From positions 1,317,844-1,381,843 of the forward strand of contig JACBWW010000049.1 in NCBI GenBank assembly GCA_020086605.1: a DNA stretch of 64,000 nucleotides, written 5' to 3'. Below are positions 25,680 to 64,000 of this stretch, piece by piece. Every line of letters starts with the position of its first letter. Position 1 is the stretch's first letter. The position numbers and the translations under genes are program-made. The stretch comes from Lanius collurio (Eukaryota > Chordata > Aves > Passeriformes > Laniidae). The notes below the pieces were generated by a model that was not told the origin of the DNA, made no database searches, and saw nothing but the letters and a program-made list of their open reading frames with translations.

Positions 25680-28600
25680 ATTTTTGAGAGACATTTGATG
25701 CTGTAGTGGCAAAATCATAATTTCTTGATAATTTCTGATGTGTGATTTAATATCCAACAGTGACACAAATAGCCAGGGAGGAATAATGAGAACTCAACTG
25801 ATGTGCTATCAGAAAGATAAAAATATGTTTAAACAAACTATTTTGAACAGAGAACAAATTAGTAAAAATACCACCTGTTTGTGAATAATTAAGGCAAACA
25901 AACAAAATATTCTCAATATATCAAATAAGTTGTTTATAGCAGCAATTCCCTTTAATGTTGCTGTGATGCCTTATTGTTGTTACACAGCAACCTTCTGCTC
26001 ATAAGGAAAATTCTTCACTGTGGGAATTTTCTTCTTTTTTTTGATGTGAACCAGGAGTAACACAACTTAAACAACTTTTCCTTTATTGGTCTTTTTATCT
26101 AATATCTGTGTTTTTCATAATCACATCAGCAGCTAGTCTCCAAAGTTTTGGCTCTGTACTAACCACTCCTGCTTTTTAAGGAAGACTGGTAATCCCTTTT
26201 TCATAGGAAAAGAAATGTGCAGAGGTAAAATTTGCCCTTTGCTAAAGGAAAATCTGGAAAATAGGATTATACCCAAATCTCTTCTGTATTGCCATTGCCA
26301 CAAAATTATATTTTCTGTTGATATTCTATTCCTTCTCTACATTAAATTAGGAGCTGAAAGAGAGGGGAACATTAGGAGGACCCCTCTTTTCTTAGATTTT
26401 CCCTGCACAAGGACTTCTCACTGTGGCTGGGGAGATGATTGTGTAACACGAGTTCTATTGATCTGACCCAGCTATGAGTTTTCTCATCATATATTTTCCC
26501 ATTCCCCAAACGTTTTTAATGAACATGACTCAAACATTTCCTGTGCTGTTATACTCCACATTTTCCTTCAGCAGCAATTTCCTCTAGTTAATTATTCATT
26601 GCAGGCAGTTTGTTTAAAAATCTTTAATTGATTTGTCTTTTTGGTTATGAGACTGTGTAAGTATTTTTGCTTCCCTGCAGTGCTGTGTATTCCAGTGTGC
26701 CCATATCTCAGATTCCTGGGCTGTCACTGCTGCTGAAAGTCCTGGGGCCAGATATTTAATTTATCTCTGCATTGGGAGGTTGAATCTGCATTAAAAATCT
26801 TTGGGATCTCTCACTTTTTCTTTAAATGAAGATTTTTTCCAAAGCGCCTCAAATCTGTAAGAAATTTCACCTGAAAGCATCCCAAGGGAATCTGTTCAGG
26901 GCATTCCAATTTTCTGAAATCAGTCACTGAAAACCTTGAACAAAGGAGAGAGTTTCCTCCTGGCTCATTGCACCAGGGTGGGAAGAAAGCAGGGAGACAT
27001 TTCATGGTGCCCAACCCCACCTGATGGGTGAAATCAGTGCTCAGGAGTTGAAAGCAGGGAGATTCCAGCATTTCCTTGCTCAGCAGCACTGATGAACACT
27101 TGAGGGAAGCAATGTCCTTCCAGAGGAGGCATCTCCAGCATTCCAGGGAGCAGGGAATGCTGCATCAGTGTGGGTGCCCCATGTCCCTGTGCACCTCCTT
27201 GGGTGAAGCCGGTCAATGTGACAGCAACAGGGAAGGGGTCCACAGCAAAATCCTGTTTTCTCCCTAACAAATAACTTGCAAGACCATTTTTTTTCTCCCT
27301 TCCCCCCTCCCCTTTTATTTTGTAAAGATATCCCGTTCCTCATCTTGAGCTATAATTATAATTTTGAACACTTCTCCTGCAGTGACTCAGTCTCTGCTGC
27401 AGACTTTGTCCTGATTCTGTTTGATCAGCAGAGACAGGGATCAGGAAAATGTGGCATTTACATGAGGGATAATAGCAGCCCAAGCTCAAAATTAATTTAA
27501 TTTCTCCAGATCTCCTCTTTGATACGTAACCTTACAATTTTAATCTGGTTTTTTATATCTATCATGATAATTGAGAGTCACAACCAGCTGAGTACTGTGT
27601 GGTTTGTGGATGGAGGAGCAGATGGATTTTAATCAGGGACTTCACAAAGCTCTCAGTTCTGAAGGACTTTGTACACACCAAACCTGAACCAAATCAATAA
27701 GGATACATCTCATCCATGGCTTTACACCATGGCCTGCCTTAGACCCCAATTTGGATGTCACACACGGCCCTGAGGTTGGGCCCAGACTCTGAATTCATGA
27801 TGAAAAATAAATTTCCCTCCCCACTCTGAACAAAACTGGCTCGCACTCTGCAGCTCCTGTCCTCTGCTCTCTCTCCCTCATCAATTCTCTTTTCCCTTTC
27901 ACACATCAGCTGCAAACATCTCATTTGGCTGGGATGCTGAAGGCAGCCTCATCTCTGGCAGTTCCAGACTGTTGATTCAATCAGCTCTTACATCAGCACT
28001 AACATAAGTGAGTGGAAAAGGCTCTTGAATTTCATCACCTTGCTAAAAAACTTGGATGGATTTCTGGGAGGATTATTCGATTTGCTTCACTAGGTTTTAT
28101 AAAGGTTTGTACACAGCATTTAAACTATTATTATTTACTTTTAACAAGCTATTTATGTCCTACTCACAACTGCCTAATCAATACTGCTCTCCCATCTGTT
28201 CCGAGATCCTGACATCAGCAAATTCCAATTCTCTGCTGAGTGAGTAAAAAGGGAGGAATAATTTAAACACCATGAGTGAATGAGAGAAAAAGACCCCGAG
28301 AGAGGATGGGATGAACTAAATTTCAATGTCCAGAAATGGCCAGACATGCAGGAATTGTGGATCCAAGTCCTCAACTTGCTAAGGACATTGCTGAGAACAT
28401 TGAGGGAAGATACTAGGATTCAGAGTAGATAAAACTGATTTCTTTCACTCACAGGAAGAATATTTTGATACTCATTAAAGCTACTTGAATGAATTTTATT
28501 TCAAGTTAATTTATTGAGGCTTTTGGATTTTTTTTTTTTTTATTTTGCCCTGGAGCAGAGCCAGAGGCTTCACCTGGGCATTTCCAAGTGCACGACTGGC

Positions 28601-29374
28601 ACAAAATAACTTCTGAAATAATTCTGGAGAGATGAAATCCCTCCTCTAGAGGCTGAAAGGTGAGAGGAGGATGAACATCTGCAGATGCAGAAGAGCAGAG
28701 GGGTGATCCAAAGGGAAGAGGTCTCAGCCTGTTGCTGCCCTGCCATTGTCAAGGACTCAGGAGATACCTGGAATGTTTCACAGTGGTGTAAATCTGGAAT
28801 AATAACTCTGAATTTCTTGGAGGAGGTCACCTCAGGGTGGGCTGATTTCTCCTTGTTTGGAGATGGCAGATCTAGGAAATGAAGGATTAGGGTAATATTT
28901 TCAGCCTGTTGGTGTTATCACCAGGAACTTAGCCAGGATATCACAGAAATCACAACTGGGTTTACTTCACAGCATTTTTGGTGCCTGCTATCGAGGTAAT
29001 AAATACCTAGCACTCCAGAGGCAGGCCATAGGAGGGTTATAAGTTTCTCTGACAGCAATAATTAGCCCTTAGTGACTGTAGAGGGAGCTGAGGTTGTGCT
29101 TATTCAGGTACAAACACCTACACTGTGCACACTCTAGTACAGGTATAAATCACAGATCTGATTTCTACAGCACTTTAATGTTACCTGGGCTGCAAATGTG
29201 TCACTGACACAATGTTGGCTCAGTCCTGGTGTTGGTCTTACAGGCAGCTGGAGAGTGTTTCACTGGACTTTGTTGATCCCCTGTTTGGGATGGGCTCAAC
29301 CTCCCTCTCCATGTGCCTCTGCTGATCGTGTGGGGAACCTCCCTGTCTTGTTGAGCTGGACCCTTGGAGCACCT

Positions 29375-29452
29375 GGCAGTGCTGGATTAATGGCTGGAAT
29401 CCATGGCATTAGAGGTCTTTTCAGCCTAAACAGTGCTATGATTCCATGATCC
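29375..29452 (+). mobile_element. Short CR1 3' end
   Basis: GGCATTAGAGGTCTTTTCAG, then CTAAACAGTGCTATGATTCC and ATGATCC, matching the tail of a CR1 subfamily. Confidence 0.8.
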
Positions 29453-31489
29453 CTATGGCTGAAGTCAGATGAAAGAAATAAGGCTTGGCCTATCATGGAA
29501 AATAGATTCCAAACTTAAAATTAAGCTCATATCTACAGACCATAAAAAAAAGGGATCCTTACCATATTAAGCAAGGTTCATGTTGTTTGCAGAGCCACAC
29601 TCAAATAAAAACACTTTCTAGACCTCTCCTCTGTAGCAGAAAAAGCACAAGATTAATCCAAAGTCTCTAATCAAATGAACAGGCAGATGTTTGGGGCTGG
29701 TTCCCTGGTGTAAATCAGGCGTGGTGCCAGGGACACTGAGCTACACCTGTGGTAAGGCAAGGTGGAAAGCTGCCTCCACCACTGGAATGCTGAGTTATTT
29801 CTTTGGAAAATGAAGAGCTTGGTCAGAGTTTCACCACCCTTCAGTGTGAGTGTTTGGCTGAGCACTGGTGGCAAGGAGGAAATGTGCATTTCAGACAGTG
29901 ACTCCACAGCAACCAATCTTTATTATTTCTTTTTACCAAGAAGAAATGCACGTTTTCTCCTGCAGCCCCAGCCTTGAATTTTCCTTGTCACCTTCTCAGC
30001 TATGTCTAGACATAAAATTTTGGGAGACTTTGGAAGCATGAGATCTTAATCTCCCATATGCTCCTGTGCTGATAAAAAACCCCATCAGATTTCCCCAGAG
30101 CTCCATTGGAGACTCTCCATTTGGAACATGGGAAATGCTGCAAGGTGGCTGCAGTTGCTAAAAGCAGCCCTCGAGCTGACACAGCTGTCTCCCTTCAGTG
30201 GTTATTCCACACAAATCTGTGAAAGTGTTGCTGATTCTCAACAAGGCATTTAATTGAAATATTAACACACTTAGTCCTCATTTCAGACGGTTTAAGCCCA
30301 GCTTTTGGCTGATTTTTCAGCCAAAGCTGCTGTGGCCTTTTTTGGAGACTTTCTATTTATTCATTTCTTTTCAGTACCCCCAAAGAAAGAGAAGCAAGTC
30401 TGTGATTCAGTGTAGACACAGCCCAGCACAAAGAAACACCACTTCCCATCTGAATTCCAGTGTCACTGGATCTCCTGAAGAACCAAACCACATTATTGAG
30501 CTTTAACACCTTTACAAGAAAGGTCACTTGGTGTCTCTGCTGGCTTCTGCCTCACTATCTCAAAAATGCCACTGTGCCCAGGGATTTATTATCCCTATAA
30601 TAATTCTGTGCTCCATCTCCTCCCTTTTGTCAGGTTTTTTCACTCTTCTCATTCTGCCCAGAATGACCAGAACTGAGCTGATCTGCTGGGTGGATTATTT
30701 TTCCTTTTGAATGAGCATTGCTATTTTGTCCCTTTTTCTCCACTGCTTTGGCCCCATGACATTTTTTGGGCAGGAAGAGGGGAAGCAATGAGAGGTTATA
30801 TCTTGAACAATTTCACCCTGGTGGAAAATACCAATAACTTAAAATAAATATGCTCACTGAGATATCACATTATCCCGCTGAGCTCATGAACAGCAGAGAT
30901 AAAATGGTTTTTTTAGAACTGATTTTTCTTTCTCCACCAGCTGAATGGAATATCAAAATACACAATTTAAAGTAACTGTTAGAAAAAAGGTTACACATGA
31001 TGCTATCAACAGAAGGGAGCTGAAAATTAAATGGAAATGATTACCGGAGAACTCATTTCCTTTGCTACTGGGAGGCTAACAACAATAATAAAATAGAATT
31101 TAGAAGTGAAAGCTGAGATTCTTCCTTTGATGTCTGAATATTTTCAGTTTATGTTCCTTTAAAATAAAGGGCCATGTCATAAATTAAATGTGATACTTAA
31201 TTTTTATTTTCTCTCTACTGAAGCAGCTTGTTTTCCTCTAGGTGATTATTAAAATAATGATTCACCTCCCCAGCTGCTGTACACTGGCAGGTTTTTGTTT
31301 AGGCACAGGAGCAGCATGATTGAGTGATCACTGGGTCCCAGACTGGCAGAATCCAGTTGACTCCTGGAACAGAGATTAAGGGTTTTTTTTTAAAATTTAA
31401 CATGGGAAAATGCAGAATGAGAAAGAGCTGACGCCCTTAAGCTTTGTCTGAACTGAGTATCTCCTGTGGTGCATCTCCTGTGACTGGAT

Positions 31490-31750
31490 CACAGAATCAC
31501 AGAATGGTTTGGGTTGAAAAGGACCTTAAAACCAATTTAATTCCACCCCTTGCCATTCCACCTTCCACTATCCCAGGTTGCTCCAAGCCCTGTCCAACCT
31601 GACCTTGGACACTTTCAGGGATGGGGCAGTCACAGCTTCTCTGGGCACCTGTGCCAGGGCCTCACCACCCTCTGATTAAAAAAAATAAAATTCTTCCTAA
31701 CATCTGACCTAAACCTACCTTCTTTTAGCTTAAAAGTGTTTCCTCTCAAG
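31490..31750 (-). mobile_element. CR1 LINE 3'-end fragment
   Basis: ACAGAATCACAGAATGGTTT at the left, then AAGGACCTTAAAAC, CCAGGTTGCTCCAAGCCC, CAGCTTCTCTGGGCACC, TTCTTCCTAACATCTGACCT. About 260 nt, fairly well preserved. Confidence 0.93.
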
Positions 31751-34700
31751 AGCAAAGACAGCTCTCAAAAGATCATAAACACTGAGTTTGTGTCTCTCCC
31801 ATTGTCATTGCTTTATTATGGGAGAAGGGAATAGGCTTGCCAGTGAAAATAGGAGTGCAGTGTCCTCTGCCCCCCTTAATGAGGATGTGCCAGGGGGCTG
31901 GAGGATTTCCTTCATGAAGTTCCTTTAGCAACTGCAGAAATCATGTTGATAACCAACTTCTGATGTTTCTTCCTACCAGACTTGGCTGGTTGAGTGCAGG
32001 CGCCTGCTGGAGGATGAAATCCAGGCCTGATTCTGCTGCTCACAGAGAGGGGTCCATGGCTTTTGGGGGTGGGACAAGTCACAGGTCATAGGAGAGACCC
32101 CTTTTCAGCAGAAGTCCTTCAGAATAACCCAGGGTGTCTCAGAGATGCTGACTAAAAGTGAGCAGTTAAACTGTGTTCCTGTGCTATAGACAGCCTAATT
32201 AAAATATTTTAATTGGGACCTGAATCCAGATTTAAAGCAGAAATATCTGGATTTCTAGGGGAGATGTCAGAGCAGGAGTGGCAGCTCTGTTCTACCTGGG
32301 AGGCCAGATCAGAGCCATTCTGGTCTCAGGCTGTCCCATCCTCTGAAATCTCCAAAAGTTCTGTGCTTTGGCTACAAAAGCAACTCTGGGATGGTACGAG
32401 CGGCTTTGACAGAAAACAGCAGAGCTCAAATTGAAACCAAGGGATGAGGGGAAATGTTATATAACATTACACCAACCTGTGTCCCTCTTTCCTTCCTTAC
32501 TTGCCTATTCTGCGTTTGCTTCACCTTCCACAACTCAGTGCTGTTTTTTTCTTTGTTTCACTTCTCATCTATTTTTAATTCTATCTTTGTGTACATAAAC
32601 ACTGAGGGGATGTAAAGGAAAAAGGACTCCAAAGTGGCTGTCACCAGCAGTGGAATGGTTCCCACTACAGAGGGTGCAGTCACTGGGCTGCACTCAGTGC
32701 CAGTTACAGAAGAGCCAAAAATACACTTATTTCCTGTACTTCACCAGCTCTGCCTGTGCTGTCTTGGCTGCTGTGATGTACCAGAGATAAAACCTCTGTG
32801 TAAGCAAGGAAGGTAGAAAAGCTTCCTGAGGCCTGCACTGAGACCTCTGCTGGCTTCACACCACAAGACACATTCTGGGCCACACACTGATGGTGACCTG
32901 GTGACTGCAGGTGATGTGGCATCCCTGCAGTGAGACACCAGGTTAGGTCCCAGCTAGGATCTCTCTCTTGGGTTTTAGATATCTAAGGTACAAATATAAT
33001 GACAAAGGGAAGAACATTTTGACTCCCAGGACCCACTCTTTGGAGTTTTGGTGACACTTCTGTCCTGCAGGAATGTCTTGTAACCACTGGGCAAAGTTGT
33101 CCTTCAGCACAGGCTGCAAGGAGTATGGTGGGGTGCAGGACAGAGCTTGGTTTTGTCTTCTGAATGCTGAGGAGCTGTGAGACCAACCCACCTTCTCTTG
33201 GAAGTCTTTGCAGGAGTGCTGAAATCAGGGCTGTCATTTACAGGTGACTTCCACTCATTCTGATTTGGTGGATGCCAACAAGTAGGAATTCATATATTCA
33301 CCAGGTGAGGCAGCAAGACTGAGTAAGGAACACTTGCGTGCTTTGGGAACTCCCAAAACTTGAGTTGAAGCAGGTGGTGCTGGAGGTCAGACCCTGATGT
33401 TTGCTGGTCCTGCAGTTGTGCTGTGTTCCCACTGGGCTCCAGAACAGGATGGAGCTGTCAGGAAATGAATCACCAAACCTGGCAAGCCCCACCTATCATG
33501 CCATAAAATTAACATTTTTATGGAGGAGGGGAGAAGAGAAAAAGACAGGAAAGAAGATGGGAATGGAGGTGCCAGGTTCAGCCAGGGCAAAGGAGCATCT
33601 CTGTGAGTACCTGGGCTCATTTCTGCGTGGGTGTTTGGCTTTCAGCCCTCCCTGGCTGTTATCTCTCAATCACTGTCACCACAGGAAAGCGTTTGCTGCT
33701 TCCCACGTCACTCTTCACACCCCACAGGCACAGCTGGGAGGCTGCTCAGGCTGTGGCACTGGTGGGACACGCAGTGGCTCATACCCACCTCTCCCCATCT
33801 CCCTGCCCCCATCCTTCATGGGTTTTTTGGGTTTTTGAGCTGAAGACGCCTTGCAGAGAGAAGCAGGTGCTTCTTCTTGTGGTTTGCATCACGAGCCTCA
33901 CACTAATCCTAACGCTGTGCCTGCTCTAGCAGTTACTCAACGGGTTCCTTCACAAGTCATTCTTGTGTGTGGCTGTACAGGACCACAGTTGGAGTGCAGA
34001 GAGCCTGGCCTCTGATCACAGAGGTGTTAAAGCCTGTTTCTCTTCAGTGACTTAACCACAAGAGGTGAACCAGCACCCTCCTTCTTAGTCTGCACTCTTG
34101 GGTTGTCCCTGCATTGGTGTCAAGCCCAAACTGCTGTGCTGCTGCAAAGAGAACATCCCTTACTGTCATTTAGGGATACTGCCAGACTTCAAAGGCTTAG
34201 AAATGCAATCCTAGTCTGGATCAGTGTCATGGACACACTCAGGCCCTCGCAGGACTTGGATGACCCAGCCTCATTCGGGTGTCAAAAGAAGATGTCCTGG
34301 ATCACTCACTTTTAGTAAGGACCTTTGCACATCTCCTCTGCAATCCCTCTGAGATACCTGACCCCATTCAGAGCTGTGTCACCTCCTGGCAGTGAAAAAG
34401 ACCATTTCTCTCTCTTCTGGGATACCTTTGAACAGCACCAAATCCTTGGTTTAGCTATTGCCCTGTGGAGTACTTACAGTTGTTCAAGTGCTTGCTGCTG
34501 CTGTGTATTTACGGGCTGAAATTCCCCCGGGGAACGTTCTCCACACAGCACAGAGTGGTTTTAATGGCTTTTCTAAGCACCTCTGCTCTTTGTCCCTATT
34601 TAATCACTTCAGTGCCCATTTCCCAATTACACACAACATTTTATTAAACTGTACAAACAGCACTGGCATTTAAAAAATTCATGTTAACTGTTCTAATTAA

Positions 34701-35214
34701 ACATGATGACCAGCTCCACAAACTGCGAGCAAAGATGCCCCCTCCTGCATTTCATACAGCACGAACAAGGATTTCATCAGAGTCACTGGACTGAAACCTT
34801 TCTCAGGGTGTTCTGCTCTTCTTGTCCACTTCAGGCACTTCAGCTCTTGCTCCTGCTGGATTCTGTGCCTGCAGTCACTGCCAGTGATATCCCAGCACTG
34901 CCTTCAAGGCTGCATACATCCTGTTGGGAGGTCCAAATTTACAGCCCAGACCAGCAGACCCAGGAAGGCACCTCTGAAGGGAACCTGATTTTGGGATAAC
35001 TCACCTTCTAGAGCTTTTCTTCTCCATGGACATGAGGATGATGCAACAAAGCTCCAAATGTATGTTCTTTAAATAGACCTCAACCCCAACTTCAGTGACT
35101 GCCTAAACCTAAGTTGTTACAAAATCTTCTTTTTAGGCTCTGACTTGATTTTGACCCAGCTTTTAACAGGTGTCTCAGAGACAAGCAGTAACTGGGTGGT
35201 CTCACAAATCTCCA

Positions 35215-36368
35215 ACCCCAGAAGACAGTGCACCTTTATTTAAAAGCCTCCCATGATGAAAGGATCACAGAAAATACTTTTTTTTAAACCCACCTACATT
35301 CCCACAGGCTGCAAAGGGGTAGAACACACAGAAAAATGTCACAGGGTGAAGGTGAGGGCCACCCTCACCTGATGTGCCTCCTGCCCTGTGACCATCTTGT
35401 GCAGCTCGTGACCTATGCCAAAGAGCTGGAACATAATTTAGAGAAACAGAATCAGCCTTTGCAGGACTAGTTATTACCTTTGACGAGAAATACCCCAAAC
35501 CTGTGACTTTTACAATGCTTAAACAATGGTTTGAGGAAACATGTTGCACTTTTCTTATGTGGTTTTAGGTTAAAACGTCAGAAAGCCCCATCCAGATCTT
35601 GCCCTGAGTTTGGTGTGTGAGAGGACACTTAAAGCTTTAGAACAGAGCTCTCAAAGTATTCTGCAGCTTCCCATCCTTCCTGCTCAGGCACTAAGGGTGA
35701 ACCACTGCTTTTCTGTACTGAGCTTGGCACTTCCTTTGGAAACGATCCATTGAGATGTACAGATGCTAGAATGGGCACCTGAAAGTCTCTTTGTCCCATG
35801 GAGAAAAATTGAGACCAAACACCTCTGAAAAGCATTTTTAAAGGGTGTACAGAGCAAATTTCTGCTTCAAAACTGTGCACACATGGACAATTCTGCATAT
35901 GGATGAGAGGAGGTTACCAAAGCATCCAATCTGAGTCTTCCATTGTATTCTCAGGTCTTAAGCAAATCACTTTTCCTTCAGAAGAAGGTGGGTCTGGGTC
36001 AGAGTTGCAGAAATGAGTACTGAAATCATCAGAAGTGAATCAAATATACTTATTTTTCCTTACTGCGTGTACAAGCAGTGGGGAACAGGTTTTGGCACCT
36101 CTTCATTTTCAGATACTTTCAACTTCAAGAACATTGGGAAGAGAGAGAAGAGACACCAAAAGATACCACAAAGAAACTTTATCATCAGTGAAGAGTGGGC
36201 TGGCATCTGCTACAGACTGGAATCAGTCAGAAGCCTCCAGGCATGGTACAAACTTTCACTGAGGTGCTTTTTTTCTGGAGGGCTCTTGATAAAAATAACC
36301 ATGCACAGTCTTCAGTTGACAAAGTGCTACTCAAACCATTACAGAGAATTCCTTCAGTAAGGCAGATC
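35215..36368 (-). other. PRKCQ: Probable PRKCQ 3' untranslated region
   Basis: Begins right after the TGA. I see no canonical AATAAA on the minus strand until 35240-35235, so the 3' UTR would be about 1.1 kb. No coding exon or transposon is recognised in it. Open frames on the plus strand here are uncoupled from any motif. The end is inferred, not observed. Confidence 0.5.
35235..35240 (-). promoter_or_regulatory. Candidate polyadenylation signal AATAAA
   Basis: Minus-strand AATAAA about 1.13 kb past the PRKCQ stop codon, followed within 15-40 nt by GT-rich sequence (CTGGGGTTGGAGATTTGTG). It is the first canonical hexamer after the stop. Another AATAAA at about 34645-34640 could be a distal alternative. 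Confidence 0.45.
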
Positions 36369-62953
<26,585 letters not shown>

Positions 62954-64000
62954 CTGGGAGGAGAAGAAAGATATTTAAGCACACCCTCTCCTGATCATGT
63001 GCCTTAAGAAAATGCAGTTGCCCAAATACTATGTGACTGAAGCTGATGATTCACTCATGGGAATGACTACTAAAAGAAATACAATGTTATGAAACCCACA
63101 CAAGTCTCATTTGGATGGTTTTTATCCACTATTCCTAAATAATGCCTTTAAACTTGGGACTCTGAGCTCATAAAGCTGTTTTTGAAATGTAGAACAAAAA
63201 TTTCCCAAGGAGCGATAGTTTAAACATTAAAATTTAACTTTGTATGGCACCAAAGAAGCATGCCTAAAAAAGGTGAAATTACATAAAAATTAATGGTTAC
63301 TGATATATGAACACAAACACACCTGTGTATACATTCATATATATACATATACATACATACATATATATATATAGGTATTTAAAAGAATCCTTTCTGTCTC
63401 CATATACATGTGTATCAATAAGCAGATATTGAGGTCTCAAGGATATTCTTCTTGTTATTTTCCCATGCCAACACTTGCTTTGCTGTTTGCTGTGCCCTTG
63501 CTGTTATTCACAGCTCACCTTTAAACTTTTTGGAACAGCAAACAAATCACTTCTGACTTCACATGAACTCATGCACTTCTACACACTCTTGTGTCTACAA
63601 ATCTGAGATTCACACAGGAAATCAATCTCTGCTTTGTTTTACTCCTGCATTGCACAGCAAATCACAAAGGTAATCTGTGGCAACTGGCCCTCTGTGTGAT
63701 CTGATGCTGATCTCGGTGTTTGTAATAGAAGCACAACTTGCATTTTCTATGCTTTGGCCTCTCTGACACCTTACAACACACAAGGAGACAACAGCAGTCC
63801 AGTCTATATTAAAGGTTCAGAAAAAATCAGCCTGGCCATGGCTGCTTTCAGTGCTTCTCTCTTTCTATAAATGGAAGATCCTTCCAGATATCTGCACCTC
63901 AGAGCCTCACCCTATACCTGAGGGTATCAGAATTTTAGCAATGAAAATGGGAGAATAAGACCAAGCATTTGAATTCAATCAATTTCTTCAACAAAGCAAA
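62954..64000 (-). other. PRKCQ: PRKCQ intron upstream of the first visible exon (partial)
   Basis: No sequence resembling the preceding PKC-theta exon (C2-like domain end, human LKPQGRMLMNARYFLE) is visible to the window edge. Only the TA/CATA microsatellite stands out. Confidence 0.7.
63331..63374. repeat. TA/CATA microsatellite
   Basis: Alternating ATAT and ACAT units ending in an uninterrupted TA run. It lies in the intron upstream of the first visible PRKCQ exon. Confidence 0.95.

Larger units (their letters stand above)
25041..35214. other. Intergenic 3' flank of PRKCQ
   Basis: AT-rich DNA with CR1 fragments at 29375 and 31490 and the hairpin at 25636. No gene recognised. If synteny with human holds, this is the PRKCQ to PFKFB3 interval, but no PFKFB3 exon is in the window. 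Confidence 0.6.

Noticed and set aside
36013..36360. 115-codon plus-strand frame next to the PRKCQ stop
   Set aside because: Lies antisense in the probable 3' UTR and has no domain or homology signal.

Overview
The window looks like avian nuclear DNA. It is AT-leaning, has multi-exon genes with GT-AG introns, and almost every interspersed repeat I recognise is a CR1 LINE fragment (about two dozen, on both strands). CR1 dominance with fairly compact introns fits a bird best. A turtle or crocodilian is not excluded, and I cannot name the species.

One protein-coding gene is recognisable: PRKCQ, protein kinase C theta, on the minus strand. Fourteen coding exons between 62953 and 36369 encode both C1 (diacylglycerol/phorbol-ester) domains, the V3 hinge, the whole kinase domain and the AGC C-terminal tail to the stop codon. 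The N-terminal C2-like exons (about 126 codons by comparison with human) lie beyond the right edge. All 13 internal junctions keep the reading frame with GT donors and AG acceptors. Predicted full length is about 713 residues against 706 in human; the extra residues are all in the V3 hinge. A polyadenylation signal about 1.1 kb past the stop (35235-35240) is the best candidate for the transcript end.

Right third (about 36-64 kb): PRKCQ exons and introns, with CR1 fragments, a compound trinucleotide microsatellite next to one splice donor, and a TA/CA microsatellite. Left part (1-35 kb): 3' flank of PRKCQ with no recognisable gene. It holds CR1 copies, a long GAA/TTC tract, two pairs of non-CR1 direct repeats, an A/T hairpin, a GATA/ETS-like motif cluster, and a 256-codon open frame that may be fortuitous.

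The most interesting points are the divergent V3 hinge of this PKC-theta, which lacks the PxxP motif that mammalian PKC-theta uses for CD28-linked synapse targeting, the microsatellite abutting a C1-exon donor, and the recent 0.23-kb duplication at 21.1/22.8 kb. I found no convincing new multi-gene system.
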